Source: Mesorhizobium muleiense (GTDB lineage Bacteria; Pseudomonadota; Alphaproteobacteria; Rhizobiales; Rhizobiaceae). From it: 64,000 nucleotides of DNA. The translations under genes and the position numbers were made by a program. The stretch is taken from assembly GCF_900099905.1 (NCBI RefSeq), contig NZ_FNEE01000023.1:30252-94251 (forward strand), written 5' to 3'. Numbering within the stretch: the stretch's first letter is position 1; every line of letters starts with the position of its first letter. Below, one piece after another: positions 52,442-61,683 of this stretch. The notes below the pieces were generated by a model. That model had not been told where the DNA came from. It saw nothing but the letters and a program-made list of their open reading frames with translations, and searched no databases.

Positions 52442-53236
52442 TCAGGCGAGCAAAAGCCGGCCGAGATGGACCGGCAGGACTTCGTTGCGATACCAGGCAC
52501 TGGCGACCGCATCGGTAATCGGCGAGGTGCCGTCGCTCGCGACGGCCAGCGCCGGCGCGATGCCATCGCTGGTGAGTTTCCTGCCGAGCAGCGCCTTCTC
52601 CGCCGCCTTGGCGCGCATCGGCCGGTCGGCCAGGCAGCCAAGCGCGATGTGCGCCGATGACACGGTTCCGTCCGGCGCTTGTTCCAGCACGGCGGCGATG
52701 CTCAGCACCGAGACGCCCTTCGGCTTGACCCGCGATATTTTCAGGAAGCGAAAGCCGCCCTCCAGTGGCAAGCTGAAGCCGACCGAAGTGACGATGGCGT
52801 GATTGTCTTCGCGTTTTGCCAGGAAGGTTTCGATCGGCACCTCGCCGTCATCGGTGCCGACGGTTGCGCCCAGTGCCAACAGCGCGACGGTGAAATCGCC
52901 ATAGGGCGCCGGGGCGAAGAGATTGCCGCCGATGGTCGCCATGTTGCGGATCGCCGGGCCGCCGACGGCGCGCGCGGCGCGGGCAAGGGAAGACAGATCC
53001 GGGTGACGGGCCATCGCCGCCATGGTCACCGAAGCGCCGATGCGGACCTCCCTGCCGGAAACGGTGATGGCCGACAGCGCCGGTTCGGTCGACCTGATGA
53101 GGCCGGAGACCGAAACGTCGCCTTCATTGGCGGCGCGCACGACCAGCGTGCCGCCGCCGAGATAGCGGGTGCCGGCGGCTTTCAGCGCCGCATTGGCGTC
53201 CTTGACCGTCGAGAAAGTCTGCAGTGCAAGCGCCAT
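52442..53236 (-). CDS. molybdenum hydroxylase FAD-binding subunit
   Basis: A 264-residue protein. The first half has AGTRYLGGGTLVV and the PAIRNMATIGGNLFAPAPYGDFTVALLALGATV segment typical of FAD subunits, with TIGGN the FAD-binding loop. ATG 53236, with a GGAG ribosome site, is preferred over a start nine residues earlier. Completes the hydroxylase as a four-polypeptide complex. Confidence 0.85.
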   Translation of the reverse strand: MALALQTFSTVKDANAALKAAGTRYLGGGTLVVRAANEGDVSVSGLIRSTEPALSAITVSGREVRIGASVTMAAMARHPDLSSLARAARAVGGPAIRNMATIGGNLFAPAPYGDFTVALLALGATVGTDDGEVPIETFLAKREDNHAIVTSVGFSLPLEGGFRFLKISRVKPKGVSVLSIAAVLEQAPDGTVSSAHIALGCLADRPMRAKAAEKALLGRKLTSDGIAPALAVASDGTSPITDAVASAWYRNEVLPVHLGRLLLA

Positions 53237-53268
53237 GGAACGCTCCTTTTTTGTGAGCCCCATTCAGC

Positions 53269-53712
53269 TCAACCCTGGCCGGCGAAATGGGTCTTCAGGG
53301 CGTTAAAGCCGCCCTGGAAGACGTTGGCGCCCATGCCTTCGGCCAGCTTGTCAGATTCTTCCGGGGCCGCGTCGAAGCTGGCGGTCCATTCGGCATAGGT
53401 GCGGTCGCCATCGGTCACCCGACGCAGCTGCAGCGTCGCCTTGTGGTTGGTCAGCGGTTGCGGCGTCTCCAGGATGGAGTAGCTGACGAGGAAATTGTCG
53501 TCGGAGAAGTCGAGCAGCTTCTCGCGGATGCGGGCGCCGCTGGCGAGCTGGAAATTGCGCACGCAGCCGATCGCTCCGGCTTCCTTGCCGTCCTCGATAT
53601 GGCTCTCGACCATGCGCGGGTGCCAGCTCGGCAGCCCGTTGAAGTCGCGTATGCGCGCCCAGACCTTTTCGACCGGTGCGTCGATGACGCTGGAGACGGT
53701 GACTTTCGCCAT
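53269..53712 (-). CDS. SRPBCC protein (CoxG-like)
   Basis: A 147-residue START-like fold protein: VSSVIDAPVEKVWARIRDFNGLPSWHP at the N-terminus, and YAEWTASFDAAPEESDKLAEGM, VFQGGFNALKTHF at the C-terminus. CoxG-type proteins are membrane-associated partners of Mo hydroxylases. It sits between the AraC gene and the FAD subunit gene. Confidence 0.75.
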   Translation of the reverse strand: MAKVTVSSVIDAPVEKVWARIRDFNGLPSWHPRMVESHIEDGKEAGAIGCVRNFQLASGARIREKLLDFSDDNFLVSYSILETPQPLTNHKATLQLRRVTDGDRTYAEWTASFDAAPEESDKLAEGMGANVFQGGFNALKTHFAGQG

Positions 53713-53866
53713 ATGATGCTTCCCTTGCAGATAGCTGTGTCGCGAGGGTAGGGCGGCGAGCCCGGCAGCGCTTATCAATGCGTCTTGAACGCCTATCAAT
53801 AAGTCTGAAAAAACCGGCAATCTGAAAAAAAGGGCAGTGTGAAAAGCGGGCAGTCTGAAAATTGGC

Positions 53867-54694
53867 TCAGGAAATGGCCCGCGCCGCCTCGCGATAGAGT
53901 GTCGGCGGAACGCCGACATGGTCGCGAAAGAAGCGCGAGAAATTGCCCTGCGTGGTGAAGCCGAGATTGCAGGCGACCGAAATCAGCGGTTCCTGCGACC
54001 ACTGCAACTGCCGCACCGCTTCCTCCATGCGCAGCGTGTTCCAGTAGACATTGGGCGTCAGATTGGTCTGCTCCTTGAACAGCGCGAAGAAATGCGGCCG
54101 CGACAGGCCGACGCTGCGCGCCACCTCGTCGAAGCAGATGCGTTCGCAGACATTGGCCTTCATCAGCTGGATCGCCTTGCGGACACGGAAATCCTGCACG
54201 CAGTGGACGCGGGCGCGCGCCATTTGTGGCGCCGAGGCATCGGCGGCGTCGAGCACGCTGTCGATGAAGCGCTCGATCTCGTAATTGGCGATGTCGTCGA
54301 TGCTCTCATTGTCGCTGAGATGGTCGAGAAGATTGGCTGCCGCCTTGTGCAGCCACGGCTCCAGCGTGATCGCCGGTGCCGAAAACAGCGGCGCGGTCGA
54401 CGGCAGGTCGCGGCGCCGGCGCGCCCAGTCCGGATCGATGTAGAAGGCGAGGAACAGGCCGGGCCGGCCGTCGCGGGACAAAGCGTGGCTGTGCGGCTGG
54501 AAGGAATTGATGCCGGCGGCGGTGCCGGGCCCAAGCCGCACCGTCTCGCGGCCGATGGTCATCTCGCCGGCCGTGCCTTCCAGCCAGATGATGATATGCG
54601 CCTCGACATGGGCATGGGTGACGAAGTCGCTGGCGACGTTCAGGACAGAAACATGTCCGAACCGGCCCCAGTAGAGCCTGATCGCTTCCGTCAT
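53867..54694 (-). CDS. AraC-family regulator
   Basis: A 275-residue transcription factor. N-terminal cupin-like domain (residues 15-110, with FVTHAHVEAHIIIWLEG), then two helix-turn-helix units near residues 180-270: ICFDEVARSVGLSRPHFFALFKEQTN and PLISVACNLGFTTQGNFSRFFRDHVGVPP. ATG 54694 follows GGAGG. Being first on the - strand it probably activates the downstream molybdenum hydroxylase cluster. Confidence 0.85.
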   Translation of the reverse strand: MTEAIRLYWGRFGHVSVLNVASDFVTHAHVEAHIIIWLEGTAGEMTIGRETVRLGPGTAAGINSFQPHSHALSRDGRPGLFLAFYIDPDWARRRRDLPSTAPLFSAPAITLEPWLHKAAANLLDHLSDNESIDDIANYEIERFIDSVLDAADASAPQMARARVHCVQDFRVRKAIQLMKANVCERICFDEVARSVGLSRPHFFALFKEQTNLTPNVYWNTLRMEEAVRQLQWSQEPLISVACNLGFTTQGNFSRFFRDHVGVPPTLYREAARAIS

Positions 54695-54840
54695 GGGTAT
54701 ATCCTCCCGCAGGCGCTGGCCTCCCTTCGCCTGCAATCGGGATAGTGCGGCTCAGTCCGGGCCTGCGTCAAGGCGCATGTGCGCGCGTGGTGGCCGTCAT
54801 GAACCGTGCCGGCCGATTTTCAGACTGAGCGATAGGAGCG

Positions 54841-54999
54841 CGTCCCCTTCTCCCCCTGTGGGAGAAGGTGGATCGGCGCGCTAGCGCCGAGACGGTTGAG
54901 GGGTGTTGGAAGAAATGAGGCGTTGGTGGTCTCTGGAACACCCCTCATCCGACCTCGCTGCGCGAGGCCACCTTCTCCCACAAAGGGGAGAAGGGGACG
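54841..54999. repeat. dispersed palindromic repeat, type C
   Basis: Arms CGTCCCCTTCTCCCCCTGTGGGAGAAGGTGG and CCACCTTCTCCCACAAAGGGGAGAAGGGGACG, with a central segment GGGGTGTTGGAAGAAATGAGGCGTTGGTGG...CTGGAACACCCCTCATCCG. The second copy is at 60439-60580. Both are between genes pointing towards each other or in tandem. Confidence 0.85.
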
Positions 55000-55013
55000 T
55001 TGGGGCTTGAACG

Positions 55014-56012
55014 TCACTCGTTGCGCCGGAAATTGCGGAGCCGGTCGAACAGGACCGCCATCAGAATGGCACCGCCGATGAACACCCCCTGCCAGAAGGC
55101 GTTGATGCCGAGCAGGCCAAGGCTGTTGCGGATCACTTCGATCAGCGCCGCGCCGACGACGGCGCCAAAGGCCGTGCCCATGCCGCCGGCCAGGTTGGCG
55201 CCGCCGATGACGGTGGCGGCGATGACCTGAAGCTCCATGCCGTTGCCGAGATTGGTGGTGACGGCGCCCAGCCAGCCGGTCTGGATGATGCCGGCAAGGC
55301 CCGCCGCCAGCGCCGAGATCATGTAGACAGCGACCTTGATCTGGCGCACCGGAACGCCGGTCAGCGTCGCCGCATGCTCGTTGCCGCCGATGGCGAAGAT
55401 GTGCCGGCCGAATTTCGTCCAGCGCAGGACGAAGCCGGTGATCAGCGCCAGCACGATCATGTAGAGCACCGGATTGGCGATGCCGAACACAAAGGCGCCG
55501 CCGCCCAGCGCCAGAAGCTTGTCGTGGTCGGGCCCGAACTGGAAGACGACGGTGTTGTTGGAGGCGACCATGGCCAGGCTGCGCGCGATCGACAGCATGC
55601 CGAGCGTCACCACGAAGGGCGGAAACCCGAGATAGGCTATCAGGATGCCGTTGAAGGCGCCGATGATCAGCGCCGTCGCGATCGCAGCGGCAATGCCGAT
55701 CTCGATGCCGTAGCCGGCATGCATGGTCACCGCCAGCACCATCGAACACAGGCAAAGTACCGAGCCGACCGACAGGTCGATGCCGCCGGTGATGATGACG
55801 AAGGTCATTCCGAGCGCGACGATGGCGACGAAGGTGATGTTGCGGGTGATGTTGTAGAGGTTCTTCGTCGTGGCGAAGGAATCGGTGGCGACGGACAGGA
55901 ACAGGCAGGCGAGGATGACCGCGATCACCACCCAGAAGGTCTGGCTGGCAAACACCCTGGTCAGCAAAGTGTGCTGTTTCTGCGCGATCGTCTGGTCAAG
56001 AGTTACTGCCAT
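55014..56012 (-). CDS. ABC importer permease (RbsC type)
   Basis: A 332-residue membrane protein with about ten helices. Family motifs are FVIITGGIDLSVGSVLCLCSM near 73, FNGILIAYLGFPPFVVTLGMLS near 122, IGGANLAGGMGTAFGAVVGAA near 265. Acts with the ATPase (56053-56793) and binding protein (57220-58209). Confidence 0.85.
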   Translation of the reverse strand: MAVTLDQTIAQKQHTLLTRVFASQTFWVVIAVILACLFLSVATDSFATTKNLYNITRNITFVAIVALGMTFVIITGGIDLSVGSVLCLCSMVLAVTMHAGYGIEIGIAAAIATALIIGAFNGILIAYLGFPPFVVTLGMLSIARSLAMVASNNTVVFQFGPDHDKLLALGGGAFVFGIANPVLYMIVLALITGFVLRWTKFGRHIFAIGGNEHAATLTGVPVRQIKVAVYMISALAAGLAGIIQTGWLGAVTTNLGNGMELQVIAATVIGGANLAGGMGTAFGAVVGAALIEVIRNSLGLLGINAFWQGVFIGGAILMAVLFDRLRNFRRNE

Positions 56013-56052
56013 CGTCGACCTTTATCTGCTTGCGTGGTGAAACCGGCTGGCA

Positions 56053-56793
<741 letters not shown>

Positions 56794-56932
56794 CAGTCTG
56801 CTTCCTCCGTGCTTTCGGCCTGCGGTCCTGCCGCGGCCTCGCTCTTCCCAGCTCCTCCCGGGAACCGCGCTTTCGCCCATTTACGCATATGCCCCCTTGC
56901 CGTCAACAGCGGCTTCTTTCGAAAAATCCGTT

Positions 56933-56943
56933 TTGTAGGACAA
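56933..56943. promoter_or_regulatory. putative GntR operator (TTGTAGGACAA)
   Basis: An inverted repeat TTGT-AGG-ACAA in the intergenic region between the ABC ATPase/permease genes (-) and the binding-protein gene (+). It fits the FadR-type GntR consensus T.GT(N0-3)AC.A. A better copy is at 61639-61651. Two FadR-type GntR regulators are nearby. Confidence 0.6.
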
Positions 56944-57219
56944 ATAGCAATTGACGTCCGTCGCAAGCCGATATTAGCTAGGCGTCGGAGGAGATTATGC
57001 CGATCTCCTGCCCCGGCTCGCCGGGGCTGAGCAGGCGGAGGTTTATCGGTCGAGGATCTGGCAGCGTCCCTATCGCGCTGGTCTGCAACCGCATCTGGAA
57101 ATTCTTATCGGCCCGGCTTGACGACACGAGCGCTCGCGAAACGAACCTCTGTCATCGCGCATCCGGGCTGGTCTGTGTGGCGGGCACGCCGTGTCCGTCT
57201 GTTTCAAGGGAGGACTGAA

Positions 57220-58209
57220 ATGAGGAAGTCACTATTGCTCGCTGCCGTCGCCATGCTGGCGCTGGGCGCCGGGCCGGCTTTGGCCAAGAAACAGCTCGTC
57301 ATCGTGGTCAAGGGGCTCGACAATCCGTTCTTCGAGGCCATCAACCAGGGTTGCCAGAAATGGAACAAGGAAAACGCCGATTCGGAGTATGAGTGCTTCT
57401 ACACCGGTCCGGCATCGACCTCGGACGAAGCCGGCGAAGCCCAGATCGTCCAGGACATGCTGAGCAAGCCGGACACGGTGGCGATGGCGATTTCGCCGTC
57501 CAACGCACCGCTGATCGCCCAGACGATCAAGAGCGCCAATCCGTCGATCCCGATCATGACGCTCGACGCCGACCTCAGCAAGGAAGATGCGGGGCTGCGC
57601 AAGACCTATCTCGGCACCGACAACTACCTGATGGGCTACAAGATCGGCGAGTACATCAAGAAGGGCAAGCCGGATGGCGGCAAGATCTGCACCATTGAAG
57701 GCAATCCGGCGGCTGACAACATCCTGCGCCGCGCCCAGGGCATGCGCGACGCGCTTTCAGGCCAGAAGGATCTCCCGGCGCTCAAGGGCGAGGGCGGCTG
57801 GACCGAGGTCGCCGGCTGCCCGGTGTTCACCAATGACGACGGCGCCAAGGGCGTGCAGGCGATGACCGATATCCTCGCCGCCAATCCCGACCTCGATGCC
57901 TTCGGCATCATGGGCGGCTGGCCGCTGTTCGGCGCGCCGCAGCCCTATCGCGACCTGTTCAAGCCGATGGCCGACAAGATCGCCAAGAACGAGTTCGTCA
58001 TCGGCGCTGCCGATACGATCGGCGACGAAGTGGCCATTGCCAAGGAGGGTCTGGTGACCGCGCTGGTCGGCCAGCGGCCGTTCGAAATGGGCTACAAGGC
58101 GCCCTCGGTGATGATCGACCTGGTCGAAGGCAAGCCCGTCGCCGATCCGGTCTTCACCGGTCTCGACGAGTGCACCAAGGATACGGTCGATACCTGCATC
58201 CAGAAGTAG
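57220..58209 (+). CDS. ABC importer solute-binding protein (ribose type)
   Basis: A 329-residue periplasmic binding protein. Signal peptide residues 1-23. Mature domain begins QLVIVVKGLDNPFFEAINQGCQKW; further marks are AMAISPSNAPLIAQTIKSANP, MTLDADLS and IMGGWPLFGAPQPYRD. ATG 57220 follows AGGGAGGA. It is divergent from its ATPase and permease. Confidence 0.85.
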   Translation: MRKSLLLAAVAMLALGAGPALAKKQLVIVVKGLDNPFFEAINQGCQKWNKENADSEYECFYTGPASTSDEAGEAQIVQDMLSKPDTVAMAISPSNAPLIAQTIKSANPSIPIMTLDADLSKEDAGLRKTYLGTDNYLMGYKIGEYIKKGKPDGGKICTIEGNPAADNILRRAQGMRDALSGQKDLPALKGEGGWTEVAGCPVFTNDDGAKGVQAMTDILAANPDLDAFGIMGGWPLFGAPQPYRDLFKPMADKIAKNEFVIGAADTIGDEVAIAKEGLVTALVGQRPFEMGYKAPSVMIDLVEGKPVADPVFTGLDECTKDTVDTCIQK

Positions 58210-58343
58210 GTTCGCAGTTTCGGGGCGTCCGCTCGACGGGCGCCCCGTCACACCGGTTCACGAAAACCTGCGAGGCGACAGTGCTGGGGCGAACCGCTCC
58301 TGCTTTGCTGCGCCTTGAGTTCAGCCTGTGCCGGGGAACATGG

Positions 58344-59177
58344 ATGTCGGACGCCAGATCGAAAAAGCGACTTACCACTGTCAAGGCACGGGCTACGGTC
58401 AAGGCACGGGCCAAGGTCAAGGCACGGGCCAAGGTCAAGCCGCCGGTCGCCCGCCCGGCCGGCGCCCGCCGGACCGATGCGGCGCTGATCCCCGGATCGA
58501 GCGTGCATGCGTCGCTGGCCAACGAGATCGGCCTCAGGATCGTGCGCGGCGACTATCCGCCGGGAACCATCCTGCCCAACGAGGCCAAATGGTCCGAGAC
58601 TTTCGACGTCAGCCGCTCGGCGGTGCGCGAAGCGATAAAAATGCTGATGGCCAAGAGCCTGCTGGCCTCACGCCCCAAGATCGGCAGCTGGGTCGAGCCG
58701 AAAGAGCGCTGGAACCTGCTCGATCGCGACGTGCTCGCCTGGTATGCGACAGCGCCCGATCGCGAAATGTTCCTGCGCACTGTCCAGGAATTCCGTCACA
58801 TCATCGAGCCGGAAGCCAGCGCCTTTGCGGCGATCCGGCGCAGCGACGAGCAGATGGCCGAGATCAGCCAGGCCTGCCGGGAGATGGGCGAGGCGGCGAC
58901 ATTGCCGGAGCGCACCCGCGCCGACACGCGTTTTCACCTGGCTATCCTGCGCGCCTCGGGCAATGACCTCCTGGTCCCGCTCGGCGTGCTGATCGAATCG
59001 GCGCTCGATCATCTCTTCGTTTTCGTCACGCGCGAAACCAGCGACCAGCCTCGGGCGCAGGCGCTGCATGAGGCGATCGAGAAGAACATCCGCCTCCGGC
59101 GGCCGGCGGCAGCCCGCACCGCGGTGCACCGACTGCTCGCCAACACCGACGAGGTTATCGGGCGGTCGCGGCGGTAA
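58344..59177 (+). CDS. FadR-type GntR regulator, copy 1
   Basis: A 277-residue regulator. Residues 1-45 are a Lys/Arg/Ala-rich tail with repeated VKARAK units. Residues 50-120 form the winged-helix domain (LRIVRGDYPPGTILPNEAKWSETFDVSRSAVREAIKMLM). Residues 130-275 are an FCD ligand-binding domain with metal-ligand type His/Asp residues (EFRHIIEPEA, RADTRFHLAIL, ALHEAIEKNIR). It is almost identical in the winged helix to the copy at 62683. Probably controls the ABC and dehydrogenase genes around it. Confidence 0.85.
   Translation: MSDARSKKRLTTVKARATVKARAKVKARAKVKPPVARPAGARRTDAALIPGSSVHASLANEIGLRIVRGDYPPGTILPNEAKWSETFDVSRSAVREAIKMLMAKSLLASRPKIGSWVEPKERWNLLDRDVLAWYATAPDREMFLRTVQEFRHIIEPEASAFAAIRRSDEQMAEISQACREMGEAATLPERTRADTRFHLAILRASGNDLLVPLGVLIESALDHLFVFVTRETSDQPRAQALHEAIEKNIRLRRPAAARTAVHRLLANTDEVIGRSRR
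58384..58440 (+). repeat. 18-bp tandem repeat coding for a basic tail
   Basis: About three units of AAGGCACGGGCCAAGGTC and near-variants, in frame within the GntR gene, giving KARA(T/K)V repeats. Confidence 0.8.
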
Positions 59178-59359
59178 GGTCAAACGCAATCGCTCTGAAC
59201 GGCCAGGGAGCGGCGACTTGGAAGACTCACGTCGGGCCTGAAACCCCATATGCTTCGTTGACCTCGTCAGAGCGAGGAACGAACCCATTTGCCAGCACTC
59301 TTGCTGAGGAGTATCCTTTTGCGCAAAGCTGGCGGTGAGTGTCGGTTGAGAGGGGGAGC

Positions 59360-59668
59360 ATGGCCAGACTTGTCGCACTCTACAAGACTCCGAAAGACGT
59401 GGTCGCCTTCGACCGTTACTATGTTTCGACCCACATTCCTCTGGCCAAAGCCATTCCCGGCTTGAGGAAATACGAAATCAGTGATGGCGGCGTCCATTCA
59501 CCGGGTGGGGCCTCAGGCTATCATCTTGTTGCTACGCTCTACTTCGATTCCGTTGCGGATATTCAAGCGGCCTTAGCGTCCCCCGAGGGTCGGGCCACGG
59601 CGGCTGATCTTGGCAATTTTGCAGATGGCGGAGTGGAGCTAATGCTCTTTGAGACTAGGGAAGTCTGA
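59360..59668 (+). CDS. EthD-family protein
   Basis: A 102-residue dimeric alpha-beta barrel protein. EthD motif: ALYKTPKDVVAFDRYYVSTHIPLAKAIPGL at the start, then YHLVATLYFDSVADIQAALASPEG and ADGGVELMLFE. EthD-type proteins accompany ring-cleaving or aromatic/ether-degrading enzymes; exact role unknown. ATG 59360 with GGGGGAG as ribosome site. Confidence 0.8.
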   Translation: MARLVALYKTPKDVVAFDRYYVSTHIPLAKAIPGLRKYEISDGGVHSPGGASGYHLVATLYFDSVADIQAALASPEGRATAADLGNFADGGVELMLFETREV

Positions 59669-59686
59669 ACCTCGCACAATCCGACC

Positions 59687-59800
59687 CCAGCAAAGTTTCA
59701 ACGGCTACCACTATCCGTTCCCGGGCGTTGGCCATGTCGTGAAGGAGGGCGATGGCTTTCGCTGGCTGCCGGCGGACTGGGTCTGGGATAGAGAAACCTG
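59687..59800 (+). pseudogene. possible gene fragment
   Basis: An open stretch of about 38 codons ending at a stop: QQSFNGYHYPFPGVGHVVKE followed by a Trp-rich ending (FRWLPADWVWDRET). There is no start codon or ribosome site. Composition looks protein-like (Trp, Tyr, Gly), so it may be the end of a lost gene. Weak evidence. Confidence 0.3.
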
Positions 59801-59922
59801 ACCTGTTTGCGTTTCCTGGGCGATCTGCTGTCGGCGGATGTCACGCCTAAACGTCGATTGACACGGATCGCGGTTCTCAACGACGTCCCGTGGAAAAGCC
59901 ACTGTCACCAACCGATCCGCCA

Positions 59923-60132
59923 TCAAGTGGCCGTCAAGGCGGGACTGGAAATCCGCTGGGGCGCGTGAGCCATCGAAGAGGGCTTCTGAAGCATTGATGG
60001 CGTTTTCCGAGCGCCCACTTGGTGTATTAGATGTCGGATGTCATCTGCAGTATGACCGTAGATTGCCATGATCGTCAGGATGATCGGCTCGCTCAGGAGA
60101 TCGTCAAGCGTAGGTTCACACTCTCGCGTCAT
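59923..60132 (-). CDS. small hypothetical protein
   Basis: A 69-residue protein. TLDDLLSEPIILTIMAIYGH near the start and DDIRHLIHQV afterwards suggest a small helical domain of a kind seen in rhizobial small proteins. ATG 60132 follows TGAGG. Tail is Ser/Pro/Ala-rich. No function is known. It sits between an apparent gene fragment and a GntR remnant. Confidence 0.55.
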   Translation of the reverse strand: MTRECEPTLDDLLSEPIILTIMAIYGHTADDIRHLIHQVGARKTPSMLQKPSSMAHAPQRISSPALTAT

Positions 60133-60273
60133 GGGTCGCCTCAAAATTCTTGTTTATTCCCGCACCTTCTCCTCGAACGATGACAGTGAGACGGCGTTCG
60201 GGAAATTCCTCAAAAAGAGGTAGTCTGCATCGTCGTTGTCGACGACTGATATGGGTGCAGGTTGCCGCCATCG

Positions 60274-60425
60274 TCACGCGCGAAACCAGCGACCAGCCTC
60301 GGGCGCAGGCGCTGCATGAGGCAATCGAGAAGAACATCCGTCTCCGGCGTCCGGCGGCTGCAAGGAGTGCCGTGCACAGGCTGCTCACCAACACCGACGA
60401 GGTTATCGGGCGGTCTCGGCGGTGA
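60274..60425 (+). pseudogene. 3' remnant of a FadR-type GntR gene
   Basis: Coding for the last 50 residues of GntR copy 1 with few changes: VTRETSDQPRAQALHEAIEK and then NIRLRRPAAARSAVHRLLTN, ending at the same stop position after DEVIGRSRR. The upstream sequence is unrelated, so it is a truncated third copy. Confidence 0.85.
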
Positions 60426-60438
60426 TTTCATGCGCCTT

Positions 60439-60580
60439 TCCTTCTCCCCTTGTGGGAGAAGGTGGCCGCGAAGCGGCCGGATGAGGGGTGTTGGAAGAAA
60501 TGAGGCGTTAGCGTTCCCTGGAACACCCCTCATCCGTCCTCGCTTCGCGAGGCCACCTTCTCCCACAAGGGGAGAAGGGA
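60439..60580. repeat. dispersed palindromic repeat, type C
   Basis: Arms CCTTCTCCCCTTGTGGGAGAAGGTGGCC and GGCCACCTTCTCCCACAAGGGGAGAAGG; central segment GATGAGGGGTGTTGGAAGAAATGAGGCG shared with the copy at 54841-54999. Sits between the GntR remnant and the stop of the dehydrogenase gene. Confidence 0.85.
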
Positions 60581-60591
60581 CGGCGGAAGCC

Positions 60592-61530
60592 TCAAATCGT
60601 CTGTTTCTTCCCATCCTTCGTCGGCGTCAAATCGACGCCGTTGACCTTGCCGATATGCGTCGCCAGCATCGGCACATATTGATCGGTGGGCCCAGCGGCG
60701 AACGCGCCGGCGAAGGCGTTCTTGGTGGCGTTGCCGAGCGGGTTGGCGATGCCGGCGGCACCGGCCATCGATTCGAGATAGGTGAGGTCCTTGAAGGCGT
60801 TGGCGATGGTGAATTTGTGCGCGTCGCGGTCGCCTTCAAGCGTCCAGCGCATAAAAGTCTGGTAGAAGCCACAATCCATGCGGCCGTTGCGGATGACGCT
60901 GTCGAAGCGCGGCGGCGAGATGCCGACCTTTTCGGCCAGCGCCAGCGCCTCCGAATAGATCGCCGCATAGCCCAGCGAGATGAAATTATTGAGCAGCTTC
61001 ATACGGTGGCCGTCGCCGGTGTCACCGATATGGACGATACGTCCGGCCCAGGTGTCGAGCACTGGCTTCAGCCGGGCAAAGAGCGCGTCGGATGCACCGA
61101 CCATGGCGTCCAGCGTGCCTTCCCAGGCCTCCTTCGGGGTGCGGCTGAGCGGGGCATCGACATAGTCGACGCCGATCGCCTTGAGTTCGGCGGCAAGCGC
61201 CATCGTCGAGGTCGGGTCGGAGGTCGAGCAATCGACGATCACCGAACCCTTGTTCAGGCCCTCCTTGAGGCCGCCCGGCCCGCGGATGATGGCCTCGACC
61301 TCGCGCGAGCCGGTGACGCAGATGAAGACGATATCGGATGCCGCTGCCACCTCGCGCGAGGTTGCGGCTTCCTTCGCACCGCGGTCGAGCATGTCCTGCG
61401 CCGGCGCGCGGTTCTTGCGGCCGAGAAACGTCAGGGAATAGCCCTTGTCGATGATGTTCTTCGCGATTCCGTGTCCCATCAGGCCAAGGCCGATGAAGCC
61501 GATCTTTTCGCTCGCGGCGGTGGTGTTCAT
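60592..61530 (-). CDS. NAD-dependent beta-hydroxyacid dehydrogenase
   Basis: A 312-residue protein of the HIBADH family. NAD-binding motif IGFIGLGLMGHGIAKNIID near residue 9; substrate motif VDAPLSRTPKEAWEGTLDAMVG near 120; catalytic region GHRMKLLNNFISLGYAAIYSEALALAEKVG near 175 with the catalytic Lys (here KLLNN). Typical size is about 290-310. Divergent from the epimerase gene. Both share an intergenic region with a GntR-type palindrome. Likely oxidises a 3-hydroxyacid such as a tartronate or hydroxyisobutyrate-like compound. Confidence 0.85.
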   Translation of the reverse strand: MNTTAASEKIGFIGLGLMGHGIAKNIIDKGYSLTFLGRKNRAPAQDMLDRGAKEAATSREVAAASDIVFICVTGSREVEAIIRGPGGLKEGLNKGSVIVDCSTSDPTSTMALAAELKAIGVDYVDAPLSRTPKEAWEGTLDAMVGASDALFARLKPVLDTWAGRIVHIGDTGDGHRMKLLNNFISLGYAAIYSEALALAEKVGISPPRFDSVIRNGRMDCGFYQTFMRWTLEGDRDAHKFTIANAFKDLTYLESMAGAAGIANPLGNATKNAFAGAFAAGPTDQYVPMLATHIGKVNGVDLTPTKDGKKQTI

Positions 61531-61638
61531 GTCGTGTAATCCCTGTTGCGGTCTCGATGACGGCGCCGCACTTCGGCAGGCGAATTGTTGAAGCAGGTTT
61601 TTGCCGCAAGCGGTTGGCAGACGATTGCAGAGTTCGAT

Positions 61639-61651
61639 ATTGTCTGACAAT
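61639..61651. promoter_or_regulatory. putative GntR operator (ATTGTCTGACAAT)
   Basis: A perfect inverted repeat, ATTGTC-T-GACAAT, in the region between the divergent dehydrogenase (-) and epimerase (+) genes. It fits the FadR consensus and resembles the site at 56933-56943 (TTGTaggACAA). Confidence 0.65.
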
Positions 61652-61683
61652 ACACATGAATCCTGGAGAATGTGGAGAGCAAA

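Noticed and set aside
60150..60425. A 91-residue + strand protein ending like GntR
   Set aside because: Only the last 50 residues match GntR; the first part is unrelated and lacks a ribosome site, so it is annotated as a remnant rather than a gene.
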